From positions 3,823,186 to 3,887,185 of the forward strand of contig NZ_CP045928.1 in NCBI RefSeq assembly GCF_009664855.1: a stretch of DNA of 64,000 nucleotides. Reading direction: 5' to 3'. The position numbers were made by a program, and so were the translations under genes. The notes beneath the pieces are model-generated. The model was given only the letters and a program-made list of their open reading frames with translations. It was not told the origin of the DNA and did no database searches. This DNA comes from Flavobacterium sp. SLB02 (lineage in GTDB: Bacteria > Bacteroidota > Bacteroidia > Flavobacteriales > Flavobacteriaceae). Positions 25,329 to 35,479 of the stretch are shown in pieces; the stretch's first letter is position 1; each line of letters starts with the position of its first letter.

Positions 25329-26261
25329 TTATTTTACATCCATTAATTCAACGTCAAAAATCAAAGTTGCGTGTGGTGGGATAACTCCTCCTGCACCTGA
25401 AGCACCGTAAGCTAAATCAGACGGGATTACAAAACGAGCCTTATCACCTACTTGTAATAAAGCAATACCTTCGTCCCATCCTTCGATAACCTGTCCCTGA
25501 CCTAATCTAAATTCGATTGGTTTTTTACGTGGGTAAGATGAATCAAAAACTTTTCCGTTTTCTAAAGATCCTTCGTAATGAACTGCAACAGTTTTACCAG
25601 CTTCAGCTTTTTTACCATCTCCCTTATTAATCATTTTATAACGTAAACCGCTTTCTGTTTTATCAAAACCTGCAGCCAATTGCTCCATTTTTGCTTCAGA
25701 TTCTGCTTTTAAAGCTGCATCTCTTTTTAGACGGGCCCCTTTTAAACCTACAAAAGCTTCAATAGCATTAAATTTCTCTGCTTCTTCTCCAACTCTGATA
25801 ATTTCAACACTTTCTAAAGCATCACCCTGAGCTACAGCATCAACGATATCCTGACCTTCGATTACATGACCAAAAACAGTGTGTTTTCCGTCTAACCAAG
25901 AAGTTGGAACGTGAGTGATGTAAAACTGAGAACCGTTACTTGCAGGTCCTGAATTTGCCATTGCCAAAACTCCCGGACGATCGTGTTTTAAACTTGGGTG
26001 AAATTCATCATCAAATTTATATCCAGGATCTCCAGTTCCAGTTCCTTTTGGGCATCCACCCTGAATCATGAAATCAGGAATTACTCTATGAAATGTTAGA
26101 CCGTCATAGAACTTTTGTCCTTGAGGTTTTACCTTATTTTCCATATTTCCTTCTGCAAGAGCTACAAAATTCCCTACAGTTCCCGGTGTTAAATCGTGAG
26201 TTAGTTTTACTAAAATCGAACCTTTACTAGTGTTGAATTTAGCGTATATTCCGTTTTCCAT
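25329..26261 (-). CDS. Dual peptidyl-prolyl isomerase: cyclophilin-FKBP fusion
   Basis: A 310-residue protein with two unrelated prolyl isomerase domains. Residues 1 to about 150 are a cyclophilin: G-L-T-F-H-R-V-I-P-D-F-M-I-Q-G-G, a N-S-G-P-A-S-N-G-S-Q-F-Y-I-T segment and W-L-D-G-K-H-T-V-F-G-H-V. A charged helical linker (about 165-200) leads to a FKBP domain: V-H-Y-E-G-S-L-E-N-G-K-V-F-D-S-S, V-I-E-G-W-D-E-G and A-Y-G-A-S-G-A-G-G-V-I-P-P-H-A-T-L-I-F-D-V-E-L. No signal peptide is present, so it is cytosolic. Dual-family immunophilins of this order are known from Flavobacterium. It has its own promoter (26284-26291). Confidence 0.93.
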   Translation of the reverse strand: MENGIYAKFNTSKGSILVKLTHDLTPGTVGNFVALAEGNMENKVKPQGQKFYDGLTFHRVIPDFMIQGGCPKGTGTGDPGYKFDDEFHPSLKHDRPGVLAMANSGPASNGSQFYITHVPTSWLDGKHTVFGHVIEGQDIVDAVAQGDALESVEIIRVGEEAEKFNAIEAFVGLKGARLKRDAALKAESEAKMEQLAAGFDKTESGLRYKMINKGDGKKAEAGKTVAVHYEGSLENGKVFDSSYPRKKPIEFRLGQGQVIEGWDEGIALLQVGDKARFVIPSDLAYGASGAGGVIPPHATLIFDVELMDVK

Positions 26262-26283
26262 GTTGTTATTTTTTATTTGATTG

Positions 26284-26291
26284 CAAATTTA
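26284..26291 (-). promoter_or_regulatory. -7 promoter element of the dual PPIase gene
   Basis: On the minus strand this reads TAAATTTG, matching TAnnTTTG, 22 nt before the ATG. Confidence 0.5.
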
Positions 26292-26320
26292 CAAATTAAT
26301 TTTATATCAATTTGCGCTTT

Positions 26321-27487
26321 CTATTTTTTAGATTTTGATTTATAAGTAAGACCGTAAACTGTAAATGCTAAAGCTGATAATCCAACACACCCAATAGTTA
26401 CGGCATGCCATCCGCCTAATTTCCATAATAATAATCCGTAAGCTGATCCGGCTGCTGTTCCTAAAAAGCTAAACGACATAAATACAGTATTTAACCTGTT
26501 TCTGGCTTCGGGAAGCAACGAATATACTCTGGTTTGGTTTGAGATATGAACCCCCTGGATCCCTATGTCGATAAAAACGATTCCAATGGCAATTCCGATG
26601 ACGCTTTCTATTGAAAAATAAAAAACCAAAAAGCTAATTAAAATCAATAAACAACCATAACCCACAGCTACTCTGGAACCTCCTTTATCTCCCATTTTCC
26701 CCACTAAAGGCGCCGCTAAAGCTCCTGAAGCACCTACAATTCCGAATAAACCAATTGTAGCACTATTAAAACCAAAAGGTTCTCCTGAAAGCAATAAAAC
26801 CATTGTAGTCCAGAATGCTCCAAACTGAGCAAAGCTAAACACATTAATCATCGTGGCTTCACGCAAAACAGGCTCTGTTTTTATAAGTGTAAAAAGAGAT
26901 TTAATAAGCTGGCCGTAAGTTCCCTGAAACTGAGGTTTATTGACCGGGAATTTATTCTGAATAACAAAAAAGATCAAAAGACAAATTCCCGATGCGATAT
27001 AAAACATCGATCTCCAGCCCAGAACCTGACCAATAAATCCGCTTAAAGTTCTTGATAATAGAATACCAACAAGTAATCCACTCATGATGGTTCCTACAAC
27101 TTTTCCTCGTTGTTCGGGCGCACTTAACGATGCAGCCAAAGGCAAAATAAGCTGTGGTACGATCGAAGTGATTCCGATTAATAAAGAAGCTATTTGTAAA
27201 AGAAAGAAACTTTTTGCCGTTGCAGCAAGAATTAAGGCAATGACCGAGGCAAAAGTGGTAATCAGGATTTGCTTTTTTCGCTCCAGTTTATCTCCCAACG
27301 GAACCATAAAAAACAATCCGATAGCATAACCGGCCTGAGTTAGATACGTTATTGTTCCCGCGCTGGCTTCAGGAATTTTAAATTCGTTGGCAATTAATAC
27401 AATTAAGGGTTGGCAGTAATACAGATTTGCAACTATAAGTCCAGTGCAAGCTGCCATAAATAAGACATTCGTTTTGGATAAATTCAT
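26321..27487 (-). CDS. MFS transporter
   Basis: A 388-residue membrane protein with twelve hydrophobic segments. It has the loop 2-3 signature of the major facilitator superfamily (G-D-K-L-E-R-K-K) and its repeat G-K-M-G-D-K-G-G-S-R in the second half. The start N-V-L-F-M-A-A-C-T-G-L-I-V-A-N-L-Y-Y-C-Q-P and the length resemble the YgaY/sugar-efflux-type drug exporters. The substrate is unknown. A TATTTTTG box on the minus strand (27492-27499) lies almost against the ATG, so the mRNA may be leaderless. Confidence 0.9.
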   Translation of the reverse strand: MNLSKTNVLFMAACTGLIVANLYYCQPLIVLIANEFKIPEASAGTITYLTQAGYAIGLFFMVPLGDKLERKKQILITTFASVIALILAATAKSFFLLQIASLLIGITSIVPQLILPLAASLSAPEQRGKVVGTIMSGLLVGILLSRTLSGFIGQVLGWRSMFYIASGICLLIFFVIQNKFPVNKPQFQGTYGQLIKSLFTLIKTEPVLREATMINVFSFAQFGAFWTTMVLLLSGEPFGFNSATIGLFGIVGASGALAAPLVGKMGDKGGSRVAVGYGCLLILISFLVFYFSIESVIGIAIGIVFIDIGIQGVHISNQTRVYSLLPEARNRLNTVFMSFSFLGTAAGSAYGLLLWKLGGWHAVTIGCVGLSALAFTVYGLTYKSKSKK

Positions 27488-27491
27488 TTTG

Positions 27492-27499
27492 CAAAAATA
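27492..27499 (-). promoter_or_regulatory. -7 promoter element of the MFS gene
   Basis: On the minus strand this reads TATTTTTG, matching TAnnTTTG, ending 4 nt before the ATG at 27487. Confidence 0.4.
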
Positions 27500-27599
27500 C
27501 CAATCTAATCTTTATCAAAACTTTAAAAAATCTATAAATTTTTCAAATCTTGAAACAAATCAGAAGATTATTCCCAAGATATTATTGATTTTTAAACCC

Positions 27600-27950
27600 T
27601 TATGGCTGCATAAAATCTTCACGAATCGGGCTAAAAACATCTGTTAAAAGTCCGCTTTCTAAACAAACTACACCATGAATCGCATGAGGCGGAATATAAA
27701 AACTATCGCCTTCTTTTAAAGTTTGTGTAACTCCGTTGATAGTTACATCAAATTTACCGCTCGAAACATAAGTAACCTGAGTATGATAATGTTCGTGCAA
27801 AGTACCAATTCCCCCTTTTTCGAAATGGACATTCACCAACATTACTCTGTCATCATAGGCCAGGATTTTGCGTTTGATACCTTCACCTACTACTTCCCAC
27901 TCTATGTCATCTCCTTTTATAAATTCTTTGCTTGTTCCGAAACTTTGCAT
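27600..27950 (-). CDS. Cupin-domain protein (KdgF-like)
   Basis: A 116-residue single cupin barrel. Motif 1 is G-T-L-H-E-H-Y-H-T-Q-V-T-Y-V and motif 2 is G-D-S-F-Y-I-P-P-H-A-I-H-G-V, giving the three His and Glu for a metal ion. The size and the H-E-H-x-H-x-Q arrangement resemble KdgF, which linearises unsaturated uronates in pectin and alginate breakdown. No uronate genes sit beside it, so the role is open. The minus-strand neighbour upstream (28000-28863) is a TIM-barrel sugar-isomerase-like gene. A TATTTTTG box lies at 27972-27979. Confidence 0.85.
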   Translation of the reverse strand: MQSFGTSKEFIKGDDIEWEVVGEGIKRKILAYDDRVMLVNVHFEKGGIGTLHEHYHTQVTYVSSGKFDVTINGVTQTLKEGDSFYIPPHAIHGVVCLESGLLTDVFSPIREDFMQP

Positions 27951-27971
27951 GTCTTTCTACTTTTATTCCTA

Positions 27972-27979
27972 CAAAAATA
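27972..27979 (-). promoter_or_regulatory. -7 promoter element of the cupin gene
   Basis: On the minus strand this reads TATTTTTG, matching TAnnTTTG, 21 nt before the ATG at 27950. Confidence 0.45.
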
Positions 27980-27999
27980 CATTTTTAAATTATTTCAAC

Positions 28000-28863
28000 C
28001 TAAATCAATTCTTTTAAAATAAAATCATAGCTCTTTTTAATCGCTTCAAAAGCATTGGGATTATAATTATTCTCTTGTTCCACAAAAAAATGTTTCATTC
28101 CGGATTGTTTTACCTCTTTAAAAATAGTTTTAAAGTCAATAGGCCCTGAACCTATTTCTGTATTCAAAGCAGGATTTACTTTATCCATATCTTTTACATG
28201 CCACAATTTAAAACGTCCCGGATTTTCTTTGAATAATTTAATGGGATCATTTCCTGAGCGAACCACCCAATACAAATCCAATTCAAAAGAAACTAAATCA
28301 TGATCTGTTTCCTTCAATAAAATTTCATATCCCGTAATTCCGTCCTGTTTTTTAAACTCAAAATCATGATTATGATACGCTAATTTTAAACCAGCAGCTA
28401 CGCACATTTTTCCGGCTTCGTTTAAACGAGCAGCAATCTTATGAAAATCATTTCTATAAGGTTCATCAACCCAGGGAACGGTTAAATATTCGTTTTTTAA
28501 AATCTGAGCAGCTTCAATCGCAGCTTTAACTTCTTCTAAATTTCCATCATATAAAAAGCTTCCTAAATTATAATGTCCGCTTGGAGTTTTTAAATGATTT
28601 GCATCTAAGATTTTTTTTAACTCAATTGGAGTCAATCCCCAAAACTGATCTTTTATAGAAAAACCATATGTTTCGACTGTTTTATATCCCGCTTTTGCGA
28701 CTTTCTCTAAAGTTGATTTTACATCTTTTGGAAGTTCGTCACGCAAGGTGTATAATTGCAAACCTATTTCTTTTTTATCCATAGTAAAAGCTAATGATGG
28801 TAAAGCCAAAACTGTTGCTGCAGCCAGGCTTGTGTTTATTACAAAGTTTCTTCGTGTGATCAT
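28000..28863 (-). CDS. Exported sugar-phosphate isomerase/epimerase-like TIM barrel
   Basis: A 287-residue AP-endonuclease-2/xylose-isomerase-type barrel. The N terminus M-I-T-R-R-N-F-V-I-N-T-S-L-A-A-A has an R-R-x-F twin-arginine-like motif and a hydrophobic core, so it is probably exported folded. G-L-Q-L-Y-T-L-R-D opens the barrel. Y-H-N-H-D-F-E, E-L-D-L-Y-W, L-W-H-V-K-D-M-D and F-V-E-Q-E provide the usual His/Asp/Glu metal ligands. Such exported members often act on sugars or inositol derivatives; the substrate is unknown. It sits 42 nt below the FMN reductase gene. Confidence 0.86.
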   Translation of the reverse strand: MITRRNFVINTSLAAATVLALPSLAFTMDKKEIGLQLYTLRDELPKDVKSTLEKVAKAGYKTVETYGFSIKDQFWGLTPIELKKILDANHLKTPSGHYNLGSFLYDGNLEEVKAAIEAAQILKNEYLTVPWVDEPYRNDFHKIAARLNEAGKMCVAAGLKLAYHNHDFEFKKQDGITGYEILLKETDHDLVSFELDLYWVVRSGNDPIKLFKENPGRFKLWHVKDMDKVNPALNTEIGSGPIDFKTIFKEVKQSGMKHFFVEQENNYNPNAFEAIKKSYDFILKELI

Positions 28864-28905
28864 TTTTATTTAAAAAGATGAAAAGTAAAACTAATTAATT
28901 AATTG

Positions 28906-29442
28906 TTAAGATACTGAAAATTGATTTTCGTAATGATGTATAAAGTTTTTCAGATTATCACTGGTTTCTACATTTGTAATTTCCCCATTCTCATTAATTT
29001 TTCCACGAATACCAGATATTAATAATTGCGTCTCCTCTTTTAGGTTAGCTTCCAGCGTTTTCATTATTAAAATCAGTTGCTCATGTCCCATTTCACCAGA
29101 AGCAGAAGCCGTTATTAATCCGACCTTTTTACCTGAAAAAATAGTAGTAGAAACACACCATTCTAATGCATTTTTCAAACTTCCCGGCAAACTGAAAACA
29201 TATTCCGGAGTACAAATGATAACTCCATCAGCTTTTGCAATTTTATTTCTAAAAGAAACAACCTCTTCAGGCAGATTTTCGGTATCCAGATCCGGATTAA
29301 AATGAGGCAATTGAGCCAAACCTTCAAATATTTCAACCTCAAATGAATCTTTAATTTGTTCTGAAATAAATTTTAAAAGTTTATAATTGCTGGAATTATT
29401 TCTGGTGCTGCCTGTTATGGCAAATATTTTTATTTTTTTCAT
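28906..29442 (-). CDS. NADPH-dependent FMN reductase
   Basis: A 178-residue flavodoxin-like quinone/FMN reductase. F-A-I-T-G-S-T-R-N-N-S-S-N is the phosphate-binding loop for FMN. I-I-C-T-P-E-Y-V-F-S-L-P-G-S-L-K-N-A-L-E-W is the family's second signature. It is soluble. Its start lies 6 nt after the stop of the archaemetzincin gene, so it belongs to the same transcript. Its reductase partner is unknown. Confidence 0.9.
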   Translation of the reverse strand: MKKIKIFAITGSTRNNSSNYKLLKFISEQIKDSFEVEIFEGLAQLPHFNPDLDTENLPEEVVSFRNKIAKADGVIICTPEYVFSLPGSLKNALEWCVSTTIFSGKKVGLITASASGEMGHEQLILIMKTLEANLKEETQLLISGIRGKINENGEITNVETSDNLKNFIHHYENQFSVS

Positions 29443-29448
29443 GTCTAT

Positions 29449-30366
29449 TTATTGAATAACCTCAAGATCTTTTTTCATCAAATCAAAACCGTCGATTAAG
29501 TTATTCTTTTTAAAGTATTTTTTTAAATTAGTTAATCTCTTTTCATTATCGTATGCTATACAGGAATTGAGTTTTCTTTGGCAAACAGAACACAATCGTA
29601 TCGAATGCCTGTCGGTTTCATCCATACTATTGGTACCATTCATGACGCAATTTGCATTGATACAATGATGCAGCCCAAACATATGTCCTATTTCGTGGGA
29701 ACTTATTTTAAGTAATCGCGATAAGCACAGATTAAAATTTGCAGATGTTAATTCGCCATCCTGTAATCTGTAAATTGAACTCACGCCCACTTTATCGCGA
29801 TAAGAAGCCAGACCAAAAACATAATTCCATTCGGCCTTAGGATACAAATCCAGTTCTGAAAGCCCCATTAAAGCAATTCTTTTTAAAGGTTTTTCATCTT
29901 TTAAAACATCATTCAAAAGATAACCGGCCAATAACTGCTCATGACCATAACTCATTCTTCTGGAAGAATTTGGAACTACATCATTAGAAATCGGGTCTAA
30001 TGTTTTTGTTTTTAATTGAAAGTAAATTTCTAAATATTCATCGAGAAGCGCAATTTGTTTGTTTTGCAAAGCATTAAAATTCCCGATAGGCCGAATATAA
30101 ATAATATTCGCTTCTTTTGTTGGAACGATATGTTTAGACCGGAAATACTGATCAAAAGTTTGTCCTTTCTCTTTACGGCTATACAACCAATCTCCATAAA
30201 CAGGTTCACCCAATTTAACGTCATTACTTTTAATTTGTTTAAAATATGACGTCTCCACAGGAATTTCTTTTGAAGTATCATTTAAAGTATCTTTTCGGGT
30301 TTCTTTTACTTTTTCTTTACTACAGGAACAAAATAATATAACAAGGAAGAGGATTATTTTTTTCAT
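29449..30366 (-). CDS. Archaemetzincin-type zinc protease lipoprotein
   Basis: A 305-residue lipoprotein (signal ends in the lipobox F-C-S-C15). The mature domain is an archaemetzincin: H224-E225-I-G-H228-M-F-G-L-H-H234-C235 followed by x4-C240-V-M242, and C259-S-V-C262 sixteen residues later. This reproduces the family signature HExxHxxGxxHC, x4, CxM, CxxC, with catalytic zinc on the His residues and a second, structural zinc on the Cys. The Met is the Met-turn. Membrane attachment is unusual for this family, whose members are mostly seen as cytosolic in archaea and animals. The upstream gene overlaps its start by 4 nt. Confidence 0.9.
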   Translation of the reverse strand: MKKIILFLVILFCSCSKEKVKETRKDTLNDTSKEIPVETSYFKQIKSNDVKLGEPVYGDWLYSRKEKGQTFDQYFRSKHIVPTKEANIIYIRPIGNFNALQNKQIALLDEYLEIYFQLKTKTLDPISNDVVPNSSRRMSYGHEQLLAGYLLNDVLKDEKPLKRIALMGLSELDLYPKAEWNYVFGLASYRDKVGVSSIYRLQDGELTSANFNLCLSRLLKISSHEIGHMFGLHHCINANCVMNGTNSMDETDRHSIRLCSVCQRKLNSCIAYDNEKRLTNLKKYFKKNNLIDGFDLMKKDLEVIQ

Positions 30367-30809
30367 TCCTCAAAATTATCGAAATAAGTAAAATCTTTTG
30401 TAATTAATCCGTTTTCAATTGTAAATATTGTACAAATAGGCAATTCGAATTTAGAATTATCCGGCCCTGTTCCTGTTGAAACAAATTCTACAATGATATG
30501 TTTTTCCCCCGAAGGATAAATTTGAAGTACTTTATCATGCAAATCAGGAAATATTTTATTCAATTCTGCATATTTATTTTGTATTTGTTCGCGCGATTGC
30601 CTTACAATTCCCGGTCCTAAAGAAGGATCTTTAAAATCTGCCGTTTGGGTATACATTTCTGCCATCTTTTTCCAGTCATGATCATTAAAATACTCAAAAT
30701 ATTGTTTGACTACTTTCTGGTTTTCTGAAATATTCATAGGTTTTGACGGATTTTGATTATTGCAGGAAATAACTAGAAAAACGACAACAATGATTATTAC
30801 TTTTTTCAT
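30363..30809 (-). CDS. SnoaL/NTF2-like lipoprotein
   Basis: A 148-residue lipoprotein (lipobox V-I-S-C16-N). The mature domain is a SnoaL-like alpha+beta barrel: V-V-K-Q-Y-F-E-Y-F-N-D-H-D-W-K-K-M-A-E-M-Y at the start and I-V-E-F-V-S-T-G-T-G-P-D then T-I-F-T-I-E-N-G-L-I-T-K-D at the end. Proteins of this fold serve as small-molecule binding or isomerase domains. It overlaps the archaemetzincin gene by 4 nt (ATGA), so they are coupled, suggesting shared envelope work. Substrate not identifiable. Confidence 0.82.
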   Translation of the reverse strand: MKKVIIIVVVFLVISCNNQNPSKPMNISENQKVVKQYFEYFNDHDWKKMAEMYTQTADFKDPSLGPGIVRQSREQIQNKYAELNKIFPDLHDKVLQIYPSGEKHIIVEFVSTGTGPDNSKFELPICTIFTIENGLITKDFTYFDNFEE

Positions 30810-30857
30810 AATTCATCTTTAAATCATTACAAATCAACTTACAATGATTTAAATATA

Positions 30858-30897
30858 TAAAAAAAAATAGAGATTGCAATGGCAAATTACAATCTCT
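30858..30897 (-). terminator. Terminator of the small lipoprotein gene
   Basis: AGAGATTG (30869-30876) pairs with CAATCTCT (30890-30897). The A-run at 30860-30867 is a T-run on the minus strand. It follows the stop of the gene at 30921-31250. Confidence 0.7.
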
Positions 30898-30920
30898 AAG
30901 ATAAATAAACTTGTAAATAA

Positions 30921-31250
30921 TTATTTCACAACAAGTTCCTGAGGTGTATGCTGCTGTTTATCCTTTTTGACGAATAAATTTTCCCTTCCTTGATTTACAT
31001 ATATATAAGTGTAATCCCAATGATTTGGACCTGCTATTCTTGCCCCTTCTTCATTGTTTACATTCGCATAAACTTGTTCTCCATAAATAAGAATTTCACC
31101 TTGCTCAGCATTATCAATGCTTCGAATTGGTGTTGCCCAACTCTTTATTAGATTTTTTTTAGTTTCACCCACCCATTTCTCACCGGCGTTTTTTGAGGAC
31201 GAGCAGGAATGCAAAATGAAAATTGCAAGTAACAGAAGTATTTTTCTTAT
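30921..31250 (-). CDS. Small lipoprotein lacking a standard start codon
   Basis: The only in-frame standard start, TTG at 31214, would begin inside the signal peptide (M-H-S-C-S-S-S). Upstream in the same frame the sequence reads R-K-I-L-L-L-L-A-I-F-I-L-H-S-C, a textbook lipoprotein signal. It is preceded by ATA (31250-31248) where an ATG is expected, then AGG, two ATT codons and a stop TAA a few codons earlier. I therefore place the start at the ATA. The mature protein (about 94 residues) has G-E-K-W-V-G-E-T-K-K-N-L-I-K-S-W-A-T-P-I-R, resembling short outer-membrane-associated lipoproteins. Function unknown. Start-codon loss or a non-AUG start are the two readings. Confidence 0.6.
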   Translation of the reverse strand: MRKILLLLAIFILHSCSSSKNAGEKWVGETKKNLIKSWATPIRSIDNAEQGEILIYGEQVYANVNNEEGARIAGPNHWDYTYIYVNQGRENLFVKKDKQQHTPQELVVK

Positions 31251-31477
31251 CCTAATAATTATTTTTTAAGTAATGATTTTACAATATAATATTAGACGAA
31301 AAGAGGCTTTATAAAATTACACAAAAACATTTTTAATTCACACAACACCCATGTATTTAACTGTCTAACAAATCATTAAGCCCTAAATTATTATATTCAC
31401 AATTAGTGATCTGTATTTTAATTACTTATTAAGAATTCTCATTTTCCTTATCATTAAAATTCCAAAAATTAACTTTG

Positions 31478-31485
31478 TATCTTTG
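31478..31485 (+). promoter_or_regulatory. -7 promoter element of trmD
   Basis: TATCTTTG matches TAnnTTTG, 27 nt before the ATG at 31513. An in-frame TTG at 31483 lies inside the box and is therefore not the start. Confidence 0.6.
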
Positions 31486-31512
31486 AGGCCTAGAACTATT
31501 TTAAGAGAAAAA

Positions 31513-32196
31513 ATGCGAATTGACATTATAACGATTTTGCCTGAATTATTAAGAAGTCCCTTTGAGGCTTCAATTATGAAACGTGCCATAGACAAAGGTT
31601 TGGTCGAAGTACACTTTCATAATTTACGTGATTATACTACAAACAAACAAAAAAGTGTCGATGATTATCCTTTTGGAGGAGGCGCCGGAATGGTAATGAC
31701 AGTTCAGCCAATTGATGCCTGTATAACACATTTAAAAAACGAACGGGAATACGACGAAATTATATATATGTCCCCTGACGGCGAGACGCTAAATCAAAAA
31801 ATGGCCAATACTATGTCGATGTATCAAAACATTATCATTTTATGTGGACATTATAAAGGAGTAGATCAACGCGTACGCGATCATTTTATCACCAAAGAAA
31901 TTTCGATTGGAGATTACGTTTTATCCGGAGGAGAATTAGGAGCCCTGGTTTTATCTGATGCTTTAATTCGGTTAATTCCCGGTGTATTGAGTGATGAAAC
32001 CTCAGCATTAACAGATAGTTTTCAGGATAATTTACTTTCAGGCCCCATATATACAAGACCTGCAGATTATAAAGGATGGAAAGTCCCTGAGGTTTTAACC
32101 AGCGGTCATTTTGCCAAAATTGACAAATGGCGTGAAGATATGGCATATGAACATACTAAGAACAGAAGACCGGATTTACTTGAAGGGCATGATTAG
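31513..32196 (+). CDS. trmD: tRNA (guanine-N1)-methyltransferase
   Basis: A 227-residue SPOUT methyltransferase that makes m1G37 next to the anticodon using S-adenosylmethionine. The knot is visible as [15 protein letters not shown] and [29 protein letters not shown] precedes it. Translation starts at the ATG at 31513. rplS follows after about 220 nt with its own promoter; the trmD-rplS order is widely conserved. Confidence 0.97.
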   Translation: MRIDIITILPELLRSPFEASIMKRAIDKGLVEVHFHNLRDYTTNKQKSVDDYPFGGGAGMVMTVQPIDACITHLKNEREYDEIIYMSPDGETLNQKMANTMSMYQNIIILCGHYKGVDQRVRDHFITKEISIGDYVLSGGELGALVLSDALIRLIPGVLSDETSALTDSFQDNLLSGPIYTRPADYKGWKVPEVLTSGHFAKIDKWREDMAYEHTKNRRPDLLEGHD

Positions 32197-32265
32197 TTTT
32201 CAGTCGCAGTCACAGTTTTCAATGAATTTGATTGCTTGATAAAAGCTGACACTGAAAACTAAGAC
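32196..32265. repeat. 'CAGT' spacer repeat after trmD
   Basis: AGTTTTCAGTCGCAGTCACAG (from about 32196) faces GACACTGAAAACTAAGACT (about 32246-32264), another member of the 'cagtctcagt' family, in the place of a trmD terminator. Confidence 0.5.
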
Positions 32266-32332
32266 TAATAACCTTTTTATCAACAAGTTAAAATAATTTA
32301 TAATTTACAATTTATAATTCATAATTATTTTC

Positions 32333-32340
32333 TACATTTG
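32333..32340 (+). promoter_or_regulatory. -7 promoter element of rplS
   Basis: TACATTTG matches TAnnTTTG. Transcription would start near 32347, leaving a leader of about 70 nt before the rplS ATG. Confidence 0.6.
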
Positions 32341-32349
32341 CACCCGAAT

Positions 32350-32387
32350 TAGACTAACCTCTGGCGAGATCCGTGAATGTTGCTCTA
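32350..32387 (+). ncRNA. Candidate ribosomal-protein L19 leader element
   Basis: Within the rplS leader, TAGA (32350-32353) can pair with TCTA (32384-32387), with further AAC/GTT and GG/CC pairs inside. From memory, L19 autogenous leaders have been predicted in Flavobacteria, and the position, just before the L19 start, fits. I cannot align it to a covariance model here. Confidence 0.45.
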
Positions 32388-32415
32388 TATAAAAAAACCA
32401 TAATTACAAGATATC

Positions 32416-32766
32416 ATGGCAGATTTAATGAAATTCGTTCAAAACGAATTAGTTGCTAAAAAAGATTTCCCTGTTTTCGGAGCTGGAGATACTATCACAG
32501 TTTACTACGAAATTAAAGAGGGTGAAAAAACAAGAACTCAGTTTTTTAAAGGAGTTGTTATTCAAAGAAGAGGTTCTGGTAACACAGAAACTTTTACTAT
32601 CCGTAAAATGTCTGGAGCTATTGGAGTTGAGCGTATCTTCCCAGTAAACTTACCAGCTTTACAGAAAATTGAAATCAACAAAAAAGGAGCTGTTCGTAGA
32701 GCTAGAATTTTCTACTTCAGAGAACTTACTGGTAAAAAAGCTAAGATTAAAGATAAAAGAAGATAA
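32416..32766 (+). CDS. rplS: 50S ribosomal protein L19
   Basis: A 116-residue ribosomal protein at the 30S-50S interface. Core motifs are P-V-F-G-A-G-D-T-I-T-V-Y-Y-E-I-K-E-G, F-K-G-V-V-I-Q-R-R-G-S-G, T-F-T-I-R-K-M-S-G-A-I-G-V-E-R-I-F-P and the basic tail G-A-V-R-R-A-R-I-F-Y-F-R-E-L-T-G-K-K-A-K. The length is normal. It is preceded by its own promoter and a leader that may be autoregulatory, and followed by a strong terminator. Confidence 0.98.
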   Translation: MADLMKFVQNELVAKKDFPVFGAGDTITVYYEIKEGEKTRTQFFKGVVIQRRGSGNTETFTIRKMSGAIGVERIFPVNLPALQKIEINKKGAVRRARIFYFRELTGKKAKIKDKRR

Positions 32767-32787
32767 TCATTTATCTATTTGTTATAA

Positions 32788-32825
32788 AAAACTCGTTTCA
32801 TATCATTTGAAACGAGTTTTTTTTT
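32788..32825 (+). terminator. Terminator after rplS
   Basis: 13-bp arms AAAACTCGTTTCA (32788-32800) and TGAAACGAGTTTT (32808-32820) with a 7-nt loop, then a T-run. Confidence 0.9.
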
Positions 32826-32892
32826 ACGCCTTATTTTCAAAATATCAAAACTGTAATTTTTTAATACCAAAACAATCGATTTGACAATTTAA

Positions 32893-35271
<2,379 letters not shown>

Positions 35272-35314
35272 TCAATCCTAAAAGATGCATTTGTATCTTT
35301 AAGATCAATCATAA

Positions 35315-35348
35315 AAAAGACAACTTTAAAGGGTTGTCTTTTTTTTTG
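35315..35348 (+). terminator. Terminator after icd
   Basis: AAAAGACAAC (35315-35324) pairs with GTTGTCTTTT (35333-35342) around an 8-nt loop, followed by more Ts. Confidence 0.85.
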
Positions 35349-35479
35349 GAATTAAATTAAGAAACATTAAAGCCTTGAGAACCTGTAACAAAAAGAGAAT
35401 ATTCTTAACTAATGTTTAACAAACGTTCCGTAGTTATATTTAGTAAGAATTATTAACTATGTGCTTCAAATACAAGACA

